The notes: generated by a model from the sequence alone, not told the origin. A DNA stretch of 64,000 nucleotides from Sordaria brevicollis (GCA_033439795.1 JAUTDP010000001.1:5146001-5210000); one strand, 5' to 3'. Shown: positions 33,527 through 46,100, counted from the stretch's first letter. Translations and numbers: made by a program.

Positions 33527-34306
33527 TCAGACAACCCTCACCGTCTTCCCCGTCTCAACCTCATACACCCACCCTCTAATCGGCACCTCATCTTTCACCA
33601 ACTTTGTCCCCCTCAGAAACTCCACATCCTCCTGAATAGCCTGCTTCAGCTCAGGAAAGGGGAGGAAATCCAACTTTCTTTCTTCGAGCTCTTTCTTTGC
33701 TTCCACACTGTTTCGAAGTAAGTCGTTCAGGTCAGCAAGTTTGTACTCAACCGTACATGGGCAAGAAAAGGAAGAAGAGAGACGGGAAGAGGGGAAAAGA
33801 GGGGGAAAGGAAATAAAGGAGAAAACAAAAAAAAGGCATACCCAAGATTTGTCTCCACGACGTTGTACGCATCCTCATTCTTGAACGTCAACATGCCGCA
33901 CCCTGTATGTTTCACGATCACGATTGCCTCGGTGGCCAAGAGCTGCTGGCTGATGATGATGCTTCGGAGGGCGTCGCGGGCTGAGGCGCCGGCCTATTTT
34001 TTTTTCTTCTCGTCAGCGCACTATCCAAGTTTCTCTCCCCAAATATTCCCCCCTCCCCTGTGAGTGATCAAGGTAGGACAATAGTTGGGTAGCCAGGTAA
34101 AAGGCAAGACGTACATTCCTAATAACATGCGCATCCCCCAGCTCAATCCCAAACGCCCTCGCCGGATCAATTCTGGCGTCCATGCATGTCAAGACAAGAT
34201 ACTTTTTGGCGGGTGGAAGGGCAAGGTGGCCTTTGTCGAAGGTAGAGGAGTAAGAAGACGAGGCGGCCTCGATGCGGGAGATGACTTCTTCGTTTGAGGC
34301 AGGCAT
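33527..34306 (-). CDS. Beta-class carbonic anhydrase
   Basis: Zinc enzyme interconverting CO2 and bicarbonate. Three exons: 34115-34306, 33842-33993 and 33527-33707. Introns are 121 and 134 nt (donors GTACGT and GTATGC). The join gives 174 residues. Beta-CA metal and active-site residues are in place: Cys41, Asp43 and Arg45 in LTCMDARIDP, then His93 and Cys96 in VKHTGCGM, with RNAGASARDAL between them. The short length and CMDAR motif put it in the small bacterial-like (plant-type clade D) group rather than the longer yeast Nce103 type. No targeting peptide is visible, so it is probably cytosolic. The retained first intron would stop translation after residue 98. Confidence 0.92.
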
Positions 34307-35260
34307 TTTGTCTGGCGTGTGTTGAGGAGAGTGGAGGGCAGTTAAGGTAGTTGGGTGAGTAGAGGATGAGATGAGATGGTGTTGAAGAACCTCTTGAGAA
34401 GGGGAGTGAAGAGTGAGTGTAGTTAATATAGCCTTTGAAAGCCAAGACCGGATGAAACAAAGACCAGATGAGCTATGGTTCCGAGTCAGTGGATACGGAT
34501 AGAGGATAGAGAATTGGTGTAACAGTGGTTCTAGGCGTGAGACTCATATAGATGGGATGAACGGTTGAAGCTGTGATTACTGATCTGACATCTAAAGATA
34601 TACTATCTCATTTTCCTCACAGCCTCATGCCGGTAGCCAAGCCTTCATATCCCGGGCTCGCGGGATGGCGTGCTCACCAAACATCACCCATCCGCCTCAG
34701 CTTTGTTTAACCCCTCTTCGATGGCGTTGGTGGTAACCAATCAGACACCAATCGTTGGTTTGCGAATATCTACAGCTTGCTGGGATATAGCAAGTGGTTG
34801 ACGGATTGCGTCACCAAGATGTCGCATTTCACCATTTTGTGATCAACAGGATTACCGAATATGGCTGGATGGCGCACACCGGTTTTGCTCAATGTGCAAA
34901 GTGAGGTGATGACTGAAGAAATGTGATATATGCCTTACCGCTGTTCAAAAAATAACGCCCGTAAACCAACCATGTCTAGATTGTAAAGTACAGAAAAGGG
35001 GGTAGTGTACAAGTCGAAGTCATAAGCGTAGCTCCTTGTTTTTTTTGCAACAGCCATTGGTTGCGTAGGTGCTGAAGCTAATATCGGTAGGGCTGAGACG
35101 GACGACCCTTGCCCAACAGATTGCCTTGTTGTTTCAGATGATTAGTGAACTTGAGCTCGACCCCAGTTTCCGAGCCCTGCTTTCAATCCAAGAATCACTT
35201 GTGCCGTACGACAAGGCGGACCGTCAAAATCGTAGGGATTCTTTGCAATTTATTTCCCAT
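34307..35260. other. Intergenic region, carbonic anhydrase promoter / oxa1 3' side
   Basis: About 950 bp, AT-richer than flanks. No recognisable gene or repeat. Confidence 0.5.
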
Positions 35261-36849
35261 TTACTGGCGACGGCGTTCCTTCTGCTTCTGCTTCTTCAAC
35301 TCGAGGCGAGCAAGGTAGGCCTCGTGCTCCTCCAATGCCCTCCTCTCCTCATACTCTTTGGCGCGCGTGGCGATGCCGGAGCTCTCGTTCTTCTTCCTCC
35401 AGTCCGCAAGCTTCTCCGCCACAAACTTCTTCGACTCCTGGATGTCGCCGAGGATGGAGCCCGAGTCGGCAGGGGTGGCAGGAGTGGCGGTGGTGTCAAT
35501 CGTCCTGGGGGCAGAGTACTGAATAGCGCCCGGCCTGGCGAAGGGGGAAGGACCACGCATGCCACCCTTGACAAGCTCGGGAAGACCAACCCAGCGGCGG
35601 AAGGCGGGGAAATGAAAGACGCTGGCCTGGAAGTACTGGCCGATGGCGGAAACCAGGAAGTACCACTGGAGGGCAGAGGGAAGCCACGCGGTAGCGAAGA
35701 TGGAGATGGGGACAAGGAAGATACCCATCGTCGTCATCATGCGCGCCTGCTGGGGAGCCATGTAGGGGATGGGTTTCTATGGCAAGAGCACACATCAAGT
35801 TAGCAAGGAGCATTGTGTGAACTGGGCGGTACCATGGAAGAAGCTTACCCTCATAGAGGCGACGAACAAGCAGGCACTGGCAATAGGAAGAGCGAAGTAA
35901 GGGTCGGCAACGGTAAGGTCCTGGAACCAGAGGGTACCACCAGTCTCCAAGCTTTCAACAGGAAGGGCGGCCATTCCACGAATAAGACGGAACATGCCGA
36001 AACCGATAGGAACCTGGATGAAAGGAATGAAGACCTTGAAGTAGTTGACACCGGCAGCCTTGGTCATGTAACCAATTTCTTGCCTAAGCCTCATAAGATC
36101 CGCCTGTTTGCTAGAGTCGTAACTGGCGGCCTTAACCTTATCCATGAGGGCGGCATATTTGGGGTCCTTGTTCAGATCCTGCATCTTCTGGGACTCCTGC
36201 GAAGCGGCGAGAGAGGGCTTGAAGATGGCGATTCTGACAATGGCGGCGACCGCAGCGAGGGTAGCCCACCAAGGGAGACCAGAGTAGACATAGACGTGCT
36301 CGGTAAGCCACTGCATCATCGACGTCACACCCCATCCATAGTCGAGGCCGAGGGTCTTGAGGAAACCGATCTGTTCGGGGAGGTTGAGGAGATCGCTGCC
36401 GGTAAGCTCGACGGGGGTAGCGGCGACAGCATCGACGGGCGTGGAAGCGGGAGCAGAGGCGGCGGCATCGGAGACATCGGCGGCATCGGCGGCAACGGGG
36501 GCAGCGGGCGCAGCGGCATCAGGGCTGGTCGAGGCATAGCGAACCTGGCGAAGAGAAGAGAGGAGCTGGTGGGAAGCGGCAGCGGTCGCGGTGACGCCGA
36601 GAGGGCTTCCTATCCTGCGAGAGCTCTGGGAGAGAGAGGACCGCAGAGCAGTGCCGAACTGTCGCGAAGAAGGAGCCTTGAGAGACTGGAAGAAAGATTG
36701 GTGTTAGTCGCAGCGCAGTGGGAATAAGGCAATAGAGGTAGGGTATAGGGTGACAGCATGTGGAAATAGTTAAGACGAGAGTAATCACTTACAGCTCTGG
36801 CGAGCCCCAAAGCTGGGGTCGACCTAAGGAGGCCTCGGCTGGGAAGCAT
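35261..36849 (-). CDS. oxa1: Mitochondrial inner-membrane insertase Oxa1
   Basis: YidC/Oxa1/Alb3 insertase that places mitochondrially encoded and some imported proteins into the inner membrane. Three exons: 36793-36849, 35849-36685 and 35261-35776. Introns are 107 and 72 nt (donors GTAAGT and GTAAGC). The join gives 469 residues. Exon 1 plus early exon 2 form an Arg/Ser-rich presequence (MLPSRGLLRSTPALGLARA...). An Ala/Pro-rich linker leads to WGVTSMMQWLTEHVYVYSGL, the classical start of the insertase domain, then about five hydrophobic segments: WWATLAAVAAIVRIAIF, NYFKVFIPFIQVPIGFGMF, DPYFALPIASACLFVASM, MMTTMGIFLVPISIFATAW and LQWYFLVSAIGQYFQA. The C-terminal tail is a basic coiled coil ending KKQKQKERRRQ, used by the family to bind mitoribosomes. 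Confidence 0.95.
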
Positions 36850-37766
36850 CTTGACTGAAGAGGTCACTGGTGTGACTTTGAGGGAGACTTCTTCAATGTT
36901 CAAGATGGAACCTGAAATCAACACAAAGTGACCCGGATCCCCTCCAAATTCAATGGGTCAACCGAGCATGGGAGTGGGAGTGGGACTCTGCCGCCGGCGA
37001 CACAGGCGCGACTTTTTTTTCCCCAGAAAAGCAGAACCCGGCAAGGGTCCATGGATCTCTGGCCGGGCCCCGCACTTTTACTTGGGTCTCAGCCAGGAAC
37101 GGCCCGCATCGTCCAATCAGGTGTTGCCTGGCAGCTGCCAGGGACGTCTGCGCAGCCGCCAAGAGTGACGGGACACCCGGCAGCTTGACCAGCAAGCTTC
37201 AATGCGGCCTCGCCTGGCCATCACGGTCCTCAATTACTCGAGGTATTCGAGCCTCGTCTGTATAGGAAGCACCTTGAGGGCCAGGACAGAGCACAGAATG
37301 CTTTTGTGTCGTTAAAGCTTTCGGCCGTTTTCATTTCGACCGATATTCTTTTTTCTCGTAATAGGTAACTGCATTCACTGCCAGGAGGCATGTGTCCCTG
37401 ACGCCTGCTAGCAGTAAGCTGTGCAAATATGCAACCCATGACCGTATGTACCTTGAAGCTCAGTTTCATTCCCCCAATTCCTCCGGTCCCAGTTTGGCGT
37501 CTGTGATATTCCATACCATCTTCCTTTCACTAGGGCGCATGTCCCCAGAACCCGACAAGGTCACCGCCATAATGATACGGTGCTGCTGGTGACAAGACCT
37601 GAACAATGTCCTTGCGCTGTCTTGAGTAGGAGCGCCCATTTGAGCGTATATCTCGCCCTTCGTTGTTTTGTCATGCTTCAACTTGCATTTCGAGACTGGC
37701 AGTTGGACAGTTGTGCTGTTGTTTTATGATGTTGCGCTGCTTGGCGTTTTCAGGATGACGCGCTCA
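36850..37766. other. Intergenic region, oxa1 promoter / mim1 3' side
   Basis: About 915 bp. A small hairpin-forming stretch (CTCGAGGTATTCGAGCCTCG) lies near 37238. No gene supported. Confidence 0.5.
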
Positions 37767-38216
37767 TCACTCCAAGCTGGTCAGATCATCCAAGTCCACT
37801 CTCCTCCTCGATCTTTCGACGACTTCGATACCGGGCCCAATGGAATGCGCCTCTCGCCTGCTCACGGGGAAGATCTAGAAAGTGGTTAGCGCTTCTGACC
37901 CAGCAGACAGACCGAGTCGGAGTAACCGTGTGTCGCTTACCTTGGTATTGCTCCATCCCAGCCTAAACGCAGCTTCGTGCGCAAAGAGCTCTCCGAATCC
38001 CAACATCATTCCGTTGACAAAGGGGAGGAAGAGGTTGATGACGGCGCTGCGAAATAGCGACCAGACTGTTGGTGGCTGGTACAGAATGACGGCGGGGGAG
38101 GAAGAAGATGATGGAGACTCGGGTGACGTAGACTCGGGCGCCGAATACTGCTCGCTGTCGGACGGGATCGTGACGCCGGACTCGGCCAAGGGGTTCGATA
38201 GCTCGTCGGCGGACAT
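37767..38216 (-). CDS. mim1: Mitochondrial outer-membrane import protein Mim1
   Basis: Small outer-membrane protein that promotes insertion of alpha-helical outer-membrane proteins and assembly of the TOM complex. Exons are 37941-38216 and 37767-37874, with a 66-nt intron (donor GTAAGC, acceptor TTCTAG). The join gives 127 residues. After a Ser/Pro/Glu-rich cytosolic half comes the diagnostic Mim1 segment INLFLPFVNGMMLGFGELFA (a single membrane helix with glycines spaced for helix packing) followed by HEAAFRLGWSNTKIFP. The join places KIFP directly after the helix as in homologues. Exon 2 supplies a basic/acidic tail (EVVERSRRRVDLDDLTSLE). Confidence 0.92.
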
Positions 38217-38938
38217 GGTGACGGATTGTCAAACGTGTTTGCGACAGAGAACGGCTGAATGCGATTGGTGGAAGGGAAAGTGTTGTTGGATGCGACAAAT
38301 AACAGCAAGTCGGCGTCGCAAAGAGAAATGCCTGGAAGACGGAGAATTGACTGGATTGATGGAAGAAGCAGTGACAGGTTCGCAAGCTACGCACGGGGGC
38401 AGGCAGAGCCGAACGGGCAGAAAATCCCCGCCGGCTGGCGTCACAGGCTCACACCGCAGGGGTGAACCTGACATGTTGGAGCACTTTAGCGCGAGCGTTT
38501 GGGGAACAGCGGGGCCACCAAAGCTTACGTAACAGGGAGGCCAGTGGCAGGTCGCTGCTTCCAGGTTCCATTTGGCGGGGCGGGCCACTTCGCAGCCTAG
38601 GAAGCTTTAGCTGAACACTAACAGATGAGTAGCTACTCAAGCGGTGATAAGGCAGGGCAATTGTTAGTGCTACCTTACCTTGATGGTCCGTCACGTCACG
38701 TCCTCCCAATGTTGCCTGTGTGAATTAACATCCATTCATTTCTTCTTCCTTTCACTTCGCTTTCACTCGAACCATTTTTGTCACCAATCTTCATCCAGTC
38801 TTAACGGCGTGTGCAAACGACAAATACTCAGACTTGATTACCACCCCGCCTCGATACCCTCACATACACAGAGATTACTCTCGCCTTTGCAACTCAACTC
38901 GTACGAACCCAAGCATCACCATTCCGGTACAAACAACA
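38217..38938. other. Divergent promoter region, mim1 / shp1
   Basis: About 720 bp between divergent starts. CT/CA-rich leader sequence precedes shp1. No gene seen. Confidence 0.55.
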
Positions 38939-40350
38939 ATGGCGGACCACGACGACAAGATCAGCAGCTTCTGTGAGCTGACTGGCGTTGTTACTGATGT
39001 TGTATGTTGAAATATCAGGGATCATTTCCAAAAAACGTCACTCGTACTGACTGAAATATCACAGGCTACGGAGTATCTGAATATGCACAACTGGGACTTG
39101 GATGCCGCCGTCGCCGCATTCTACACAGATATGGAGGACCACAATACCGGAGCCACTCCTGCTTCTGCCGCTTCCAACACCCCAGCGCCTCCCGAGTACA
39201 CTGGCCCCAGGACTCTCGACGGCCGACCCGCTCCCCAGTATGCCCAATCATCCTCATCTTCGGCTCCCAAGAAAACCCAGAAACGTACCGGCCTTGCGAC
39301 CCTTAGCTCCATAGGTGGACGCCGCGACGAGGAAGACGATGACGATGAAGACGACGAGGAAGAGGAGGGTCGCGGACCCAGGGACTTGTTTGCTGGTGGC
39401 GAGAAGTCAGGTCTAGCCGTTCAGGATCCCGCCCAACGTGATCACAATAGCGATACTCGAAGGCTACTCCAAGATATTCTGGCCAAGGCCAAAGAGTAGG
39501 TTTCCGAAACCAAGGGTGATGTCCAGCCGATTTCCATACTAATTGCGATACCTTCTTATGCAGAAACTCTCGCAAGAGCGCTAGTCATTCTGATGACGAC
39601 GAAGCAACCCCGGCCGCGAGACCTTCCCGCTTCCGCGGCGCCGGTATGACCCTCGGTGGTGACGGCGTCGAGTCTCGGCAAATCCCCAGTAGCGACCCCC
39701 ATGGCTCGGCCCAGCCTCAGGAGCGCGGTGGCCCAACTCAGGAAAGGACTTTGCATATCTGGAGTAACGGGTTCAGTGTTGAGGAGGGCCCGCTTTTCCG
39801 TTTTGATGACCCGGCGAACGCTGCCGATTTGGCCATGATCCGTGCCGGTCGCGCACCTCTTCGCCTTATGAACGTAAGACCCGATCAGCCCGTGAACGTC
39901 AAGTTGGAGCAACACGAGGAGGAGTGGAGACAGCTTCCCAAGAAGTATGTCCCCTTCAGCGGCGAAGGCCGCCGTTTGGGAAGCCCTGTTCCGGGAGACG
40001 GATCTGCTTCTGCTACTCCTCCTGCTGCATCGTCAAGCACCAATACTGCTTCTGCTTCTGCTGCTAGTGGATCGACCCAAGCCCCATCGACTGGCGTTGA
40101 TGAGTCGCAGCCCACCGTGATGCTGCGTATCCAGTTGCCTGACGGTAGCCGCCTTCCGGCTCGTTTTAACACCACACAGACAATCGGCGATGTCTATGAG
40201 TTCATCCAGCGTTCTTCAACATCGCTTTCAGCCAGACCTTGGGTTCTGTCCACAACCTTTCCCAACAAGGATCATACCGACAAGGCTCTTGTCCTGGGCG
40301 AGACTCCCGAATTCAAGAGGGGCGCCGCCGCTGTCGTCAAGTGGGTTTAA
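38939..40350 (+). CDS. shp1: Shp1/p47-type Cdc48 adaptor (UBA-like, SEP, UBX domains)
   Basis: Cofactor that links the AAA ATPase Cdc48/p97 to ubiquitinated substrates and membrane-fusion targets. Three exons: 38939-39001, 39065-39495 and 39564-40350. Introns have donors GTATGT and GTAGGT. The join gives 426 residues. The first intron splits the UBA-like N-terminus (SSFCELTGVVTDVATEYLNM then HNWDLDAAVAAFY). The middle has an acidic patch (DDDDEDDEEEEG). The SEP domain runs from ERTLHIWSNGFSVEEGPLFR to LRLMNVRPDQPVNVKLEQH. The C-terminal UBX domain is TVMLRIQLPDGSRLPARFNT to the end, with the FPNKD loop (the family's F-P-R Cdc48-contact loop, here FPN). Order and length match Shp1/p47. Confidence 0.94.
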
Positions 40351-40901
40351 GTTGACATTAGGGCAGTAATGGCAATTCAAGGATTTCCATAGTAGCATGG
40401 GAGAAAAATACTGCCGATGGCTAGCCTACATGTCGAGGCCAAGAGAGCAAGCATTTTCAGGCTCGATATGGATGGGTTTTTATCACCTTAAGAGAAGCTC
40501 TAATTGAAAAACTAGGTTAATTCTGTTCCATAACCCATAACACTAGAATTGCTGAACTTTCTGCTTGCTCATTACTTTTCAACGCCTTCGTCGCCGTGGC
40601 CGTGGCCGCCATGGGTATCATCAACCCCTGTCGCAAATAACTTGCCGTGTAAGAAGACAGAAAACCCAAATAAAGATAACCATAAAAGCCAAAAACAATG
40701 CCCACGACAAGATGTCCGGGGGACCCTCGTCTCCTAAACGTGCTGCGTGCCCCAACCTGTTTTCTGTACCTTGGTCAAACGATGTCGTGACCAAACCCCG
40801 AATCCTTCCCAAACCCCAAGAAAAAATGGTCTGTTATCCATCATGCAAACCTGAATCTCTTTTCACGAGACTCGTTTCTCCTCACCCGAACCCTTCATCG
40901 A
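40351..40901. other. Convergent 3' spacer, shp1 / gtr1
   Basis: About 550 bp between converging stops. No gene or repeat recognised. Confidence 0.55.
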
Positions 40902-42143
40902 CTACGCCTCACCACCCCCTCCCGCCGCACCCACCAACCCGCTCAACATCTGCGAACTCCCCATCCCCGCCGTCGGCGCAATCATCGACGGCCCATCCAA
41001 GAACCTAAACCACGGCCTCGCCGCGGCCACATTCAATTTCGCACTATTAAACCTCGCCTCCCCGGGAGGCATGCAAACCAGTATATACGTATTCGTCGTG
41101 AACTTGGTCACAAACATGCTGAAGTTGGCACCCATCTTGTACTCAAAGTCCGAGAATTGCTCCGCGTTTCTCGGGGTCCCCGTAAACTTGGAACAGGTAT
41201 GTTTCCACGCTTTGAGAATGTTGGACATGCGCTCGAAGCGGTCGCCGTAGGGGTTTGATTCCCCTTCTGGGCTGGTCCACTTACTCACGACGAGGAAGGA
41301 GGTGCGTTCAAACAGGAGGATTTCGTCGGCGTCGATGGCTACCCCCAGAGAAGCTAGTTGGGTTTCTATGACGGAGAGGTTGGGGACGAGGTCGTGAATG
41401 ATTGAGGCCCAGGCCTTATAGAGGGATTGATCCCAGATGGAGGTGGCGAAGAGCTGCATTTCTACTTCGAGATCGGGGATGGGTGTTGAGAGGTCTGATG
41501 GTGATGGCAGAGAGCCTTGCGGTACGGAGCCAGCCGCTGGACCACCAGGGCCGGAAGGTTGGGACTCAGGTTTTTGTTTCCGGACTATGGCTACCGCTTC
41601 GGCTGTCTTGCGTCTTACTAGCGCTACGCGCCGGTCGAAGACGTCCTCTCTTGTCATGGGCTGGATCAAGTCCATTTTGTGGATCAAGACGAATACCTTG
41701 GCTTCGCGGGAATACTGGACGAGAGCGGAGATGATGTTGACGTAGGTAGCCAAGTCGCGGTCGACGTCGCGCGATTCAATGTCAAAGACGTAGATCAGCA
41801 CGCCGACGTTGCTGAATACGTGCGCGCGCTGTTGCGAAAGGTAGTTCTCCATGAAGGCTTCTTGGCCACCGCAGTCCCAGAGGTTTAAGGTGAGATTGCC
41901 GAGGAACTTGACGTGTGACAGGTCGATGTCGATGGTGGCGCCCAGTCGTCGCGTGTCGCGCGCGAGGTAGTTGCTGAAGATGATGGATCGCATGGAGGAT
42001 TTGCCGGAGCCGGATTTGCCCATGAGGAGCACTTTTTGTTTCTTAACTTTCTTGAGCTGCGCTTGGGCGGCTTGTTGAGCGGCGGCTGAGGCTGCTGTTG
42101 AGGGATGCCCGCCCATGCCTGAGGGCTGGTCGTAGTCGGCCAT
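40902..42143 (-). CDS. gtr1: Rag GTPase Gtr1 (RagA/B orthologue)
   Basis: Ras-like GTPase that pairs with Gtr2 on the vacuole (EGO complex) and activates TORC1 when amino acids are abundant. Intronless, 413 residues. G1 is GKSGSGKS (42-49); the switch region follows with LGATIDIDLSHVKFL; G3 is LNLWDCGGQEAFME; a VLIHKMDLI block supplies the G4-type HKMD. The C-terminal half is the Gtr1/RagA roadblock-like dimerisation domain (for example VEMQLFATSIWDQSLYKAW). An N-terminal Gln/Ala-rich leader of about 30 residues and a glycine-rich C-terminus (AAGGGGEA) are additions to the compact yeast form. Confidence 0.95.
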   Translation of the reverse strand: MADYDQPSGMGGHPSTAASAAAQQAAQAQLKKVKKQKVLLMGKSGSGKSSMRSIIFSNYLARDTRRLGATIDIDLSHVKFLGNLTLNLWDCGGQEAFMENYLSQQRAHVFSNVGVLIYVFDIESRDVDRDLATYVNIISALVQYSREAKVFVLIHKMDLIQPMTREDVFDRRVALVRRKTAEAVAIVRKQKPESQPSGPGGPAAGSVPQGSLPSPSDLSTPIPDLEVEMQLFATSIWDQSLYKAWASIIHDLVPNLSVIETQLASLGVAIDADEILLFERTSFLVVSKWTSPEGESNPYGDRFERMSNILKAWKHTCSKFTGTPRNAEQFSDFEYKMGANFSMFVTKFTTNTYILVCMPPGEARFNSAKLNVAAARPWFRFLDGPSMIAPTAGMGSSQMLSGLVGAAGGGGEA

Positions 42144-43181
42144 GGCGACGTGACGGAACTTCGAGTCGGGTGTGGTGTGGTGGTGATGATGATGTCCTCT
42201 GGGCGGTGAATGTTGGGATTCGTGGGTGTGTGTTCACGGCGATGGGTAATCGTGAGAGTCACGTCATTCGAGATGAGAAACAGATGGTGGTGAGAATTGT
42301 CGGTCGGTGAAAATAAAATGGAGAGAGGTTACAATGGTTTCGGTCGATCAGCTTATCGGTCAATCACGGTGAGCACTGAGAGGCTGAATGAGGTTGATGT
42401 AGTGTTACTTCGTCCGTATGTAGTGCTAGATATCGGCTGAAAGGATCGACCGCCAGTTCGATGATGGATGAAACGTTGTGTGTGGTTGATGAGATGAGAG
42501 AGCGGTTCATGCAATTGTTGATGGGAAAGTTCAGCTTCAGCAGACGGACTCACTGAGATGTCCGTGTTCCCACTCACTCCAACGGACGGAGACAGCCGCG
42601 CCCGCAACTGATGACGGCGTCCCCGCACCCGGCACGGATGACCCCACCGGAGATAAGGATCGGGAATCCACTCGTTCTCCGCACGAAAATTGGAGAAAGA
42701 AATGTGGCTGGTGAAGCTGGAGTGTGGCTGACCACTTATACCAAGTTCCACACTGCAAAGAGCGAACAACTTCATCTTGACATCTTGTAAACACTGGAAA
42801 GGGATATGATGGCGTAACATCAAGTAGGTGATGAGTTGTTTCATGAGTATATTTCTATCATCGTTCATCAAAAAATGGTTTGGTCGCGTAACTCACGAGT
42901 GATCATATCCAAACGTGCTCTCTAGGTCCTCACCACATTTCAACCTTGCCCTACTTCCAACACTCGGATTTGATCAATCATACGTGGTAAGAGAGAACAC
43001 ATTCTGAGATTATATAAGTAGAAGTTTATGCTATGCTTATGGTATCAAGAAATCACCCCAAAAACGCCAGCCATATCTTCAAGTCAATCTTCCCTTTCGA
43101 TGCATTATATCCAACCCTTCTTTTAACCAACAACTTTGGTCCTTCCATCCATCTAGCCTCCTCAACAAGGTTCATTCAAGC
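42144..43181. other. Intergenic region, gtr1 promoter / ankyrin gene 3' side
   Basis: About 1.04 kb. A 172-residue minus frame (42353-42871) has no recognisable domain. I see no supportable gene. Confidence 0.5.
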
Positions 43182-46100
43182 TTAATTCAACAACTGCATC
43201 CTCCCACCTCCATACCCTACACTCCCACCACCACCACCGCCTCCTCCCGCAGCCGACCACTGCCTCAACTCATTCAAATTAGTCTGCCCAATAATATTCC
43301 CCCTCTGCGCCCCCAACTCCGTCATATTCATTGTATGCTTCGCCCCAGCGAGCATCATATGCTTCTGATTAATCCCCTCTATGTGTCTCGCATGCATCGC
43401 CTGTTGTCTTCCCTGGTACTCCAAACCCTGGTTATAGTAATCCGCGCGGTTCCTCATACCCAGTTGATGCGCCGACCGCTGATGGGCAAGCGCCTGCCGG
43501 TGGCGCTGGGCGCCCGCGCGCATCTCGAAGTTGTGTCGGTTCTCGGCGTGGACCCTATTCAGTCTACCGTGGTCGACCCGCTGCTGCATCACCTGGCGGT
43601 GCTCGTTGCGCATGTGTGCGAGCTGGGCACCGCGCTGTTGGGCGGCCATGACCATTCCGTCGTTGTGGTGCTGGACGGCAATGGACCGGTTGAGTTGCGC
43701 GGCTTCGTGGCCGATGGTCATGTCGACGGCGTGCCGCTGCATCCTGATGTCGCGCTGGAGTTGAGCGGCGTTGGCGCCCATGGCCATGTGGTTGTTGTGG
43801 TGTTGCCATTGGATGGCGCCGTCGACGTTGGCGCCTTGCATCTTGATGGAGTTGTCAACAAGGGCGGCTTCGGTCTTGATGGTGACGTCGGTTTGGTGGT
43901 CGAGGTACTTATTTCGTCGGTGCTGGTCGGAGATGTCTTCGTAGTGTCGGTATGAGCGGTCGTGGTGCAAGTCTTCGATCACATCGACGGTCTTGGCCTT
44001 TTCATACTCGCGACGCAAGGCGGCGGCGTGTTCTTCTTCTTGTTCCCGGATACGTCGTTCACGAGCACGGCGCTCCCGTTCAAACTCCTGGATTTCTTTC
44101 GGCATACCTACGGCATCATGCGGCTGCTTCTCTTCCATGGTGGCATAGTACCGGTCCTCGCCACCATGACCTTCCAAGATTTCGATCAATCCGGCGGTTC
44201 TGGGCCCCTGAAGCATTCCCTTCTTGACATACATTGTGGGCGAATAGTGGTAGATACCCTCCACATACATGTTTTCTGGACTGTTGAGGATGCGGTATAG
44301 GTGCTTATCCAGGAGCAGTCGGGTCATCGCTTCGTTGTCCAAATTGTCCAAAGCCAGGAAGAGAATCGTCTTACCATTCGTCTTGAGCAGAGGGCTAGCG
44401 CCGCCAGTGCACAGGATCTCAACGGCCTCCTCAGCAATGGTAATATCACGGGGCACCGTAGCCCTGAGAGCCATCTCGCCAAAAGCAGTGCGTCCGTCGT
44501 GCTTGCTCGACCTATAGTTGGGATCGTGACCATGTTCAACTAAGAGTCGCATCGCACCAACATGAAGGTTGCGTGACGCCTCATGAAGACTGCCATCGTT
44601 CATGGAAGGGTTGATCCTCAGCAAGGCGGCCACAATATCCGCATTGCCCAGTCTAGCCGCAATGTACAAAGCAGAACGTCCCTGGCTATCTTTGGTCGTG
44701 ACTTTGGCACCAGCATCGAGGAGTGTCTGTACGGCTTCAAATCTCCCTGACTTAACCGCCAACATCAGAGCAGTAGTGTGAGTTCTAGGCGACGCATAAG
44801 CAATGTTGGCTGTTGGAAAAAGTTAACAGAGGTTCATTGAAACAGCATAAAGAGAGTCACTTACCACCATGCCGAACAAGCCCATTGACCACGGCAGGAT
44901 CAACCTGGCTATTTCTGGGCAATAGAGCCCACAGCAGAACAGTGACCGGCTCATCGAAGCTTCCAGCCCGCACCTTCTTTTCAGTCGACTCCTCCACTGG
45001 GCAAACATCCGACAACACAGTAGACTCAAGATCGCACCCTGCACCAACAAGACTGTCCAACAAGGCAAGAGACTTGGGGTACGACTTAAGACACAGGAAG
45101 ATTGGCGATGGCATGCCAGGGATCGACTGGTTCACATCCGGTGCCGCGGTCCGCCTATCCGCAAAGACGTCAATCAACCGCAGCAACAAGTTTTCGTCAT
45201 GATGAGCCATGATAGCAGTCGATAGAGCATGCGTAGAAGTCATCGATGATGCGCCGTTGCTAAGCAGTCGCGCAAGGAGCACCGGATCACCGCGGCTGGC
45301 GGCAATCCCGACGGGCTTGCCGTTTTCATAGTTGACATCGGCGCCGGCAGCGAAGAAGATGTCGAGGAACCGGTTGGCCAGATCGACCTGTGAATGCTTG
45401 CAGGCCAGAGTGTCAATGACCTCAACCACCGCCTTATTAATCACCTGAGTCGAGGCGCCTCCTCGGACGAGTAGCTCCATGACCTCGACATGCTCAAAGG
45501 CAATCCACTGCTTTCCACGGTTGACGACGCCGGCCATAGCTTGGGTAAATATGTTGTCGTGGGTACCGGAGTACTCTGCCAGGAGGCCGAGTGTATCGCG
45601 GTCGAGATTGGACGCTGCATTCTTAATGCAGACACCGTTCTCGTGCGTAGCCTCGGCTCCTGCCTCGAGTAGTGACTTGGCCAGGCCAAGGTCGGTGTCG
45701 GCTTCGAGGACGACGAACTTCAGCGCGGTGTTCAGATGATCGAATTGTAGACGTCCCATCAGATCACCGAATACCGCTCGCCTGTTTTTCCTGGAGGTTT
45801 TGAGGGCTTCGTTGACGGCGGTGAAGAGCGCCTTGTAGCTAATGCCTTGGTCGAGAAGCATGCGGAACGTCTCGGGCCGGTACTGACGGATCGCGAAAAT
45901 GAACACTTCGCCATTGTTGTGGTTGACGGATGCGCGGGTGAGAAGGAGTTTGATGAGAGGTCTGTCCGGTAGTCTTGTTAGTGCGATTCTCTCGTCCTGT
46001 TCGCCATGTAGGGGTCACTTACCCGTTATCCGGTCCTTCCTTGAATGCTTGAACCAAAGCCTTCCCCACAGCATCCTCATTGATTTGCTTTTGAAGCAAA

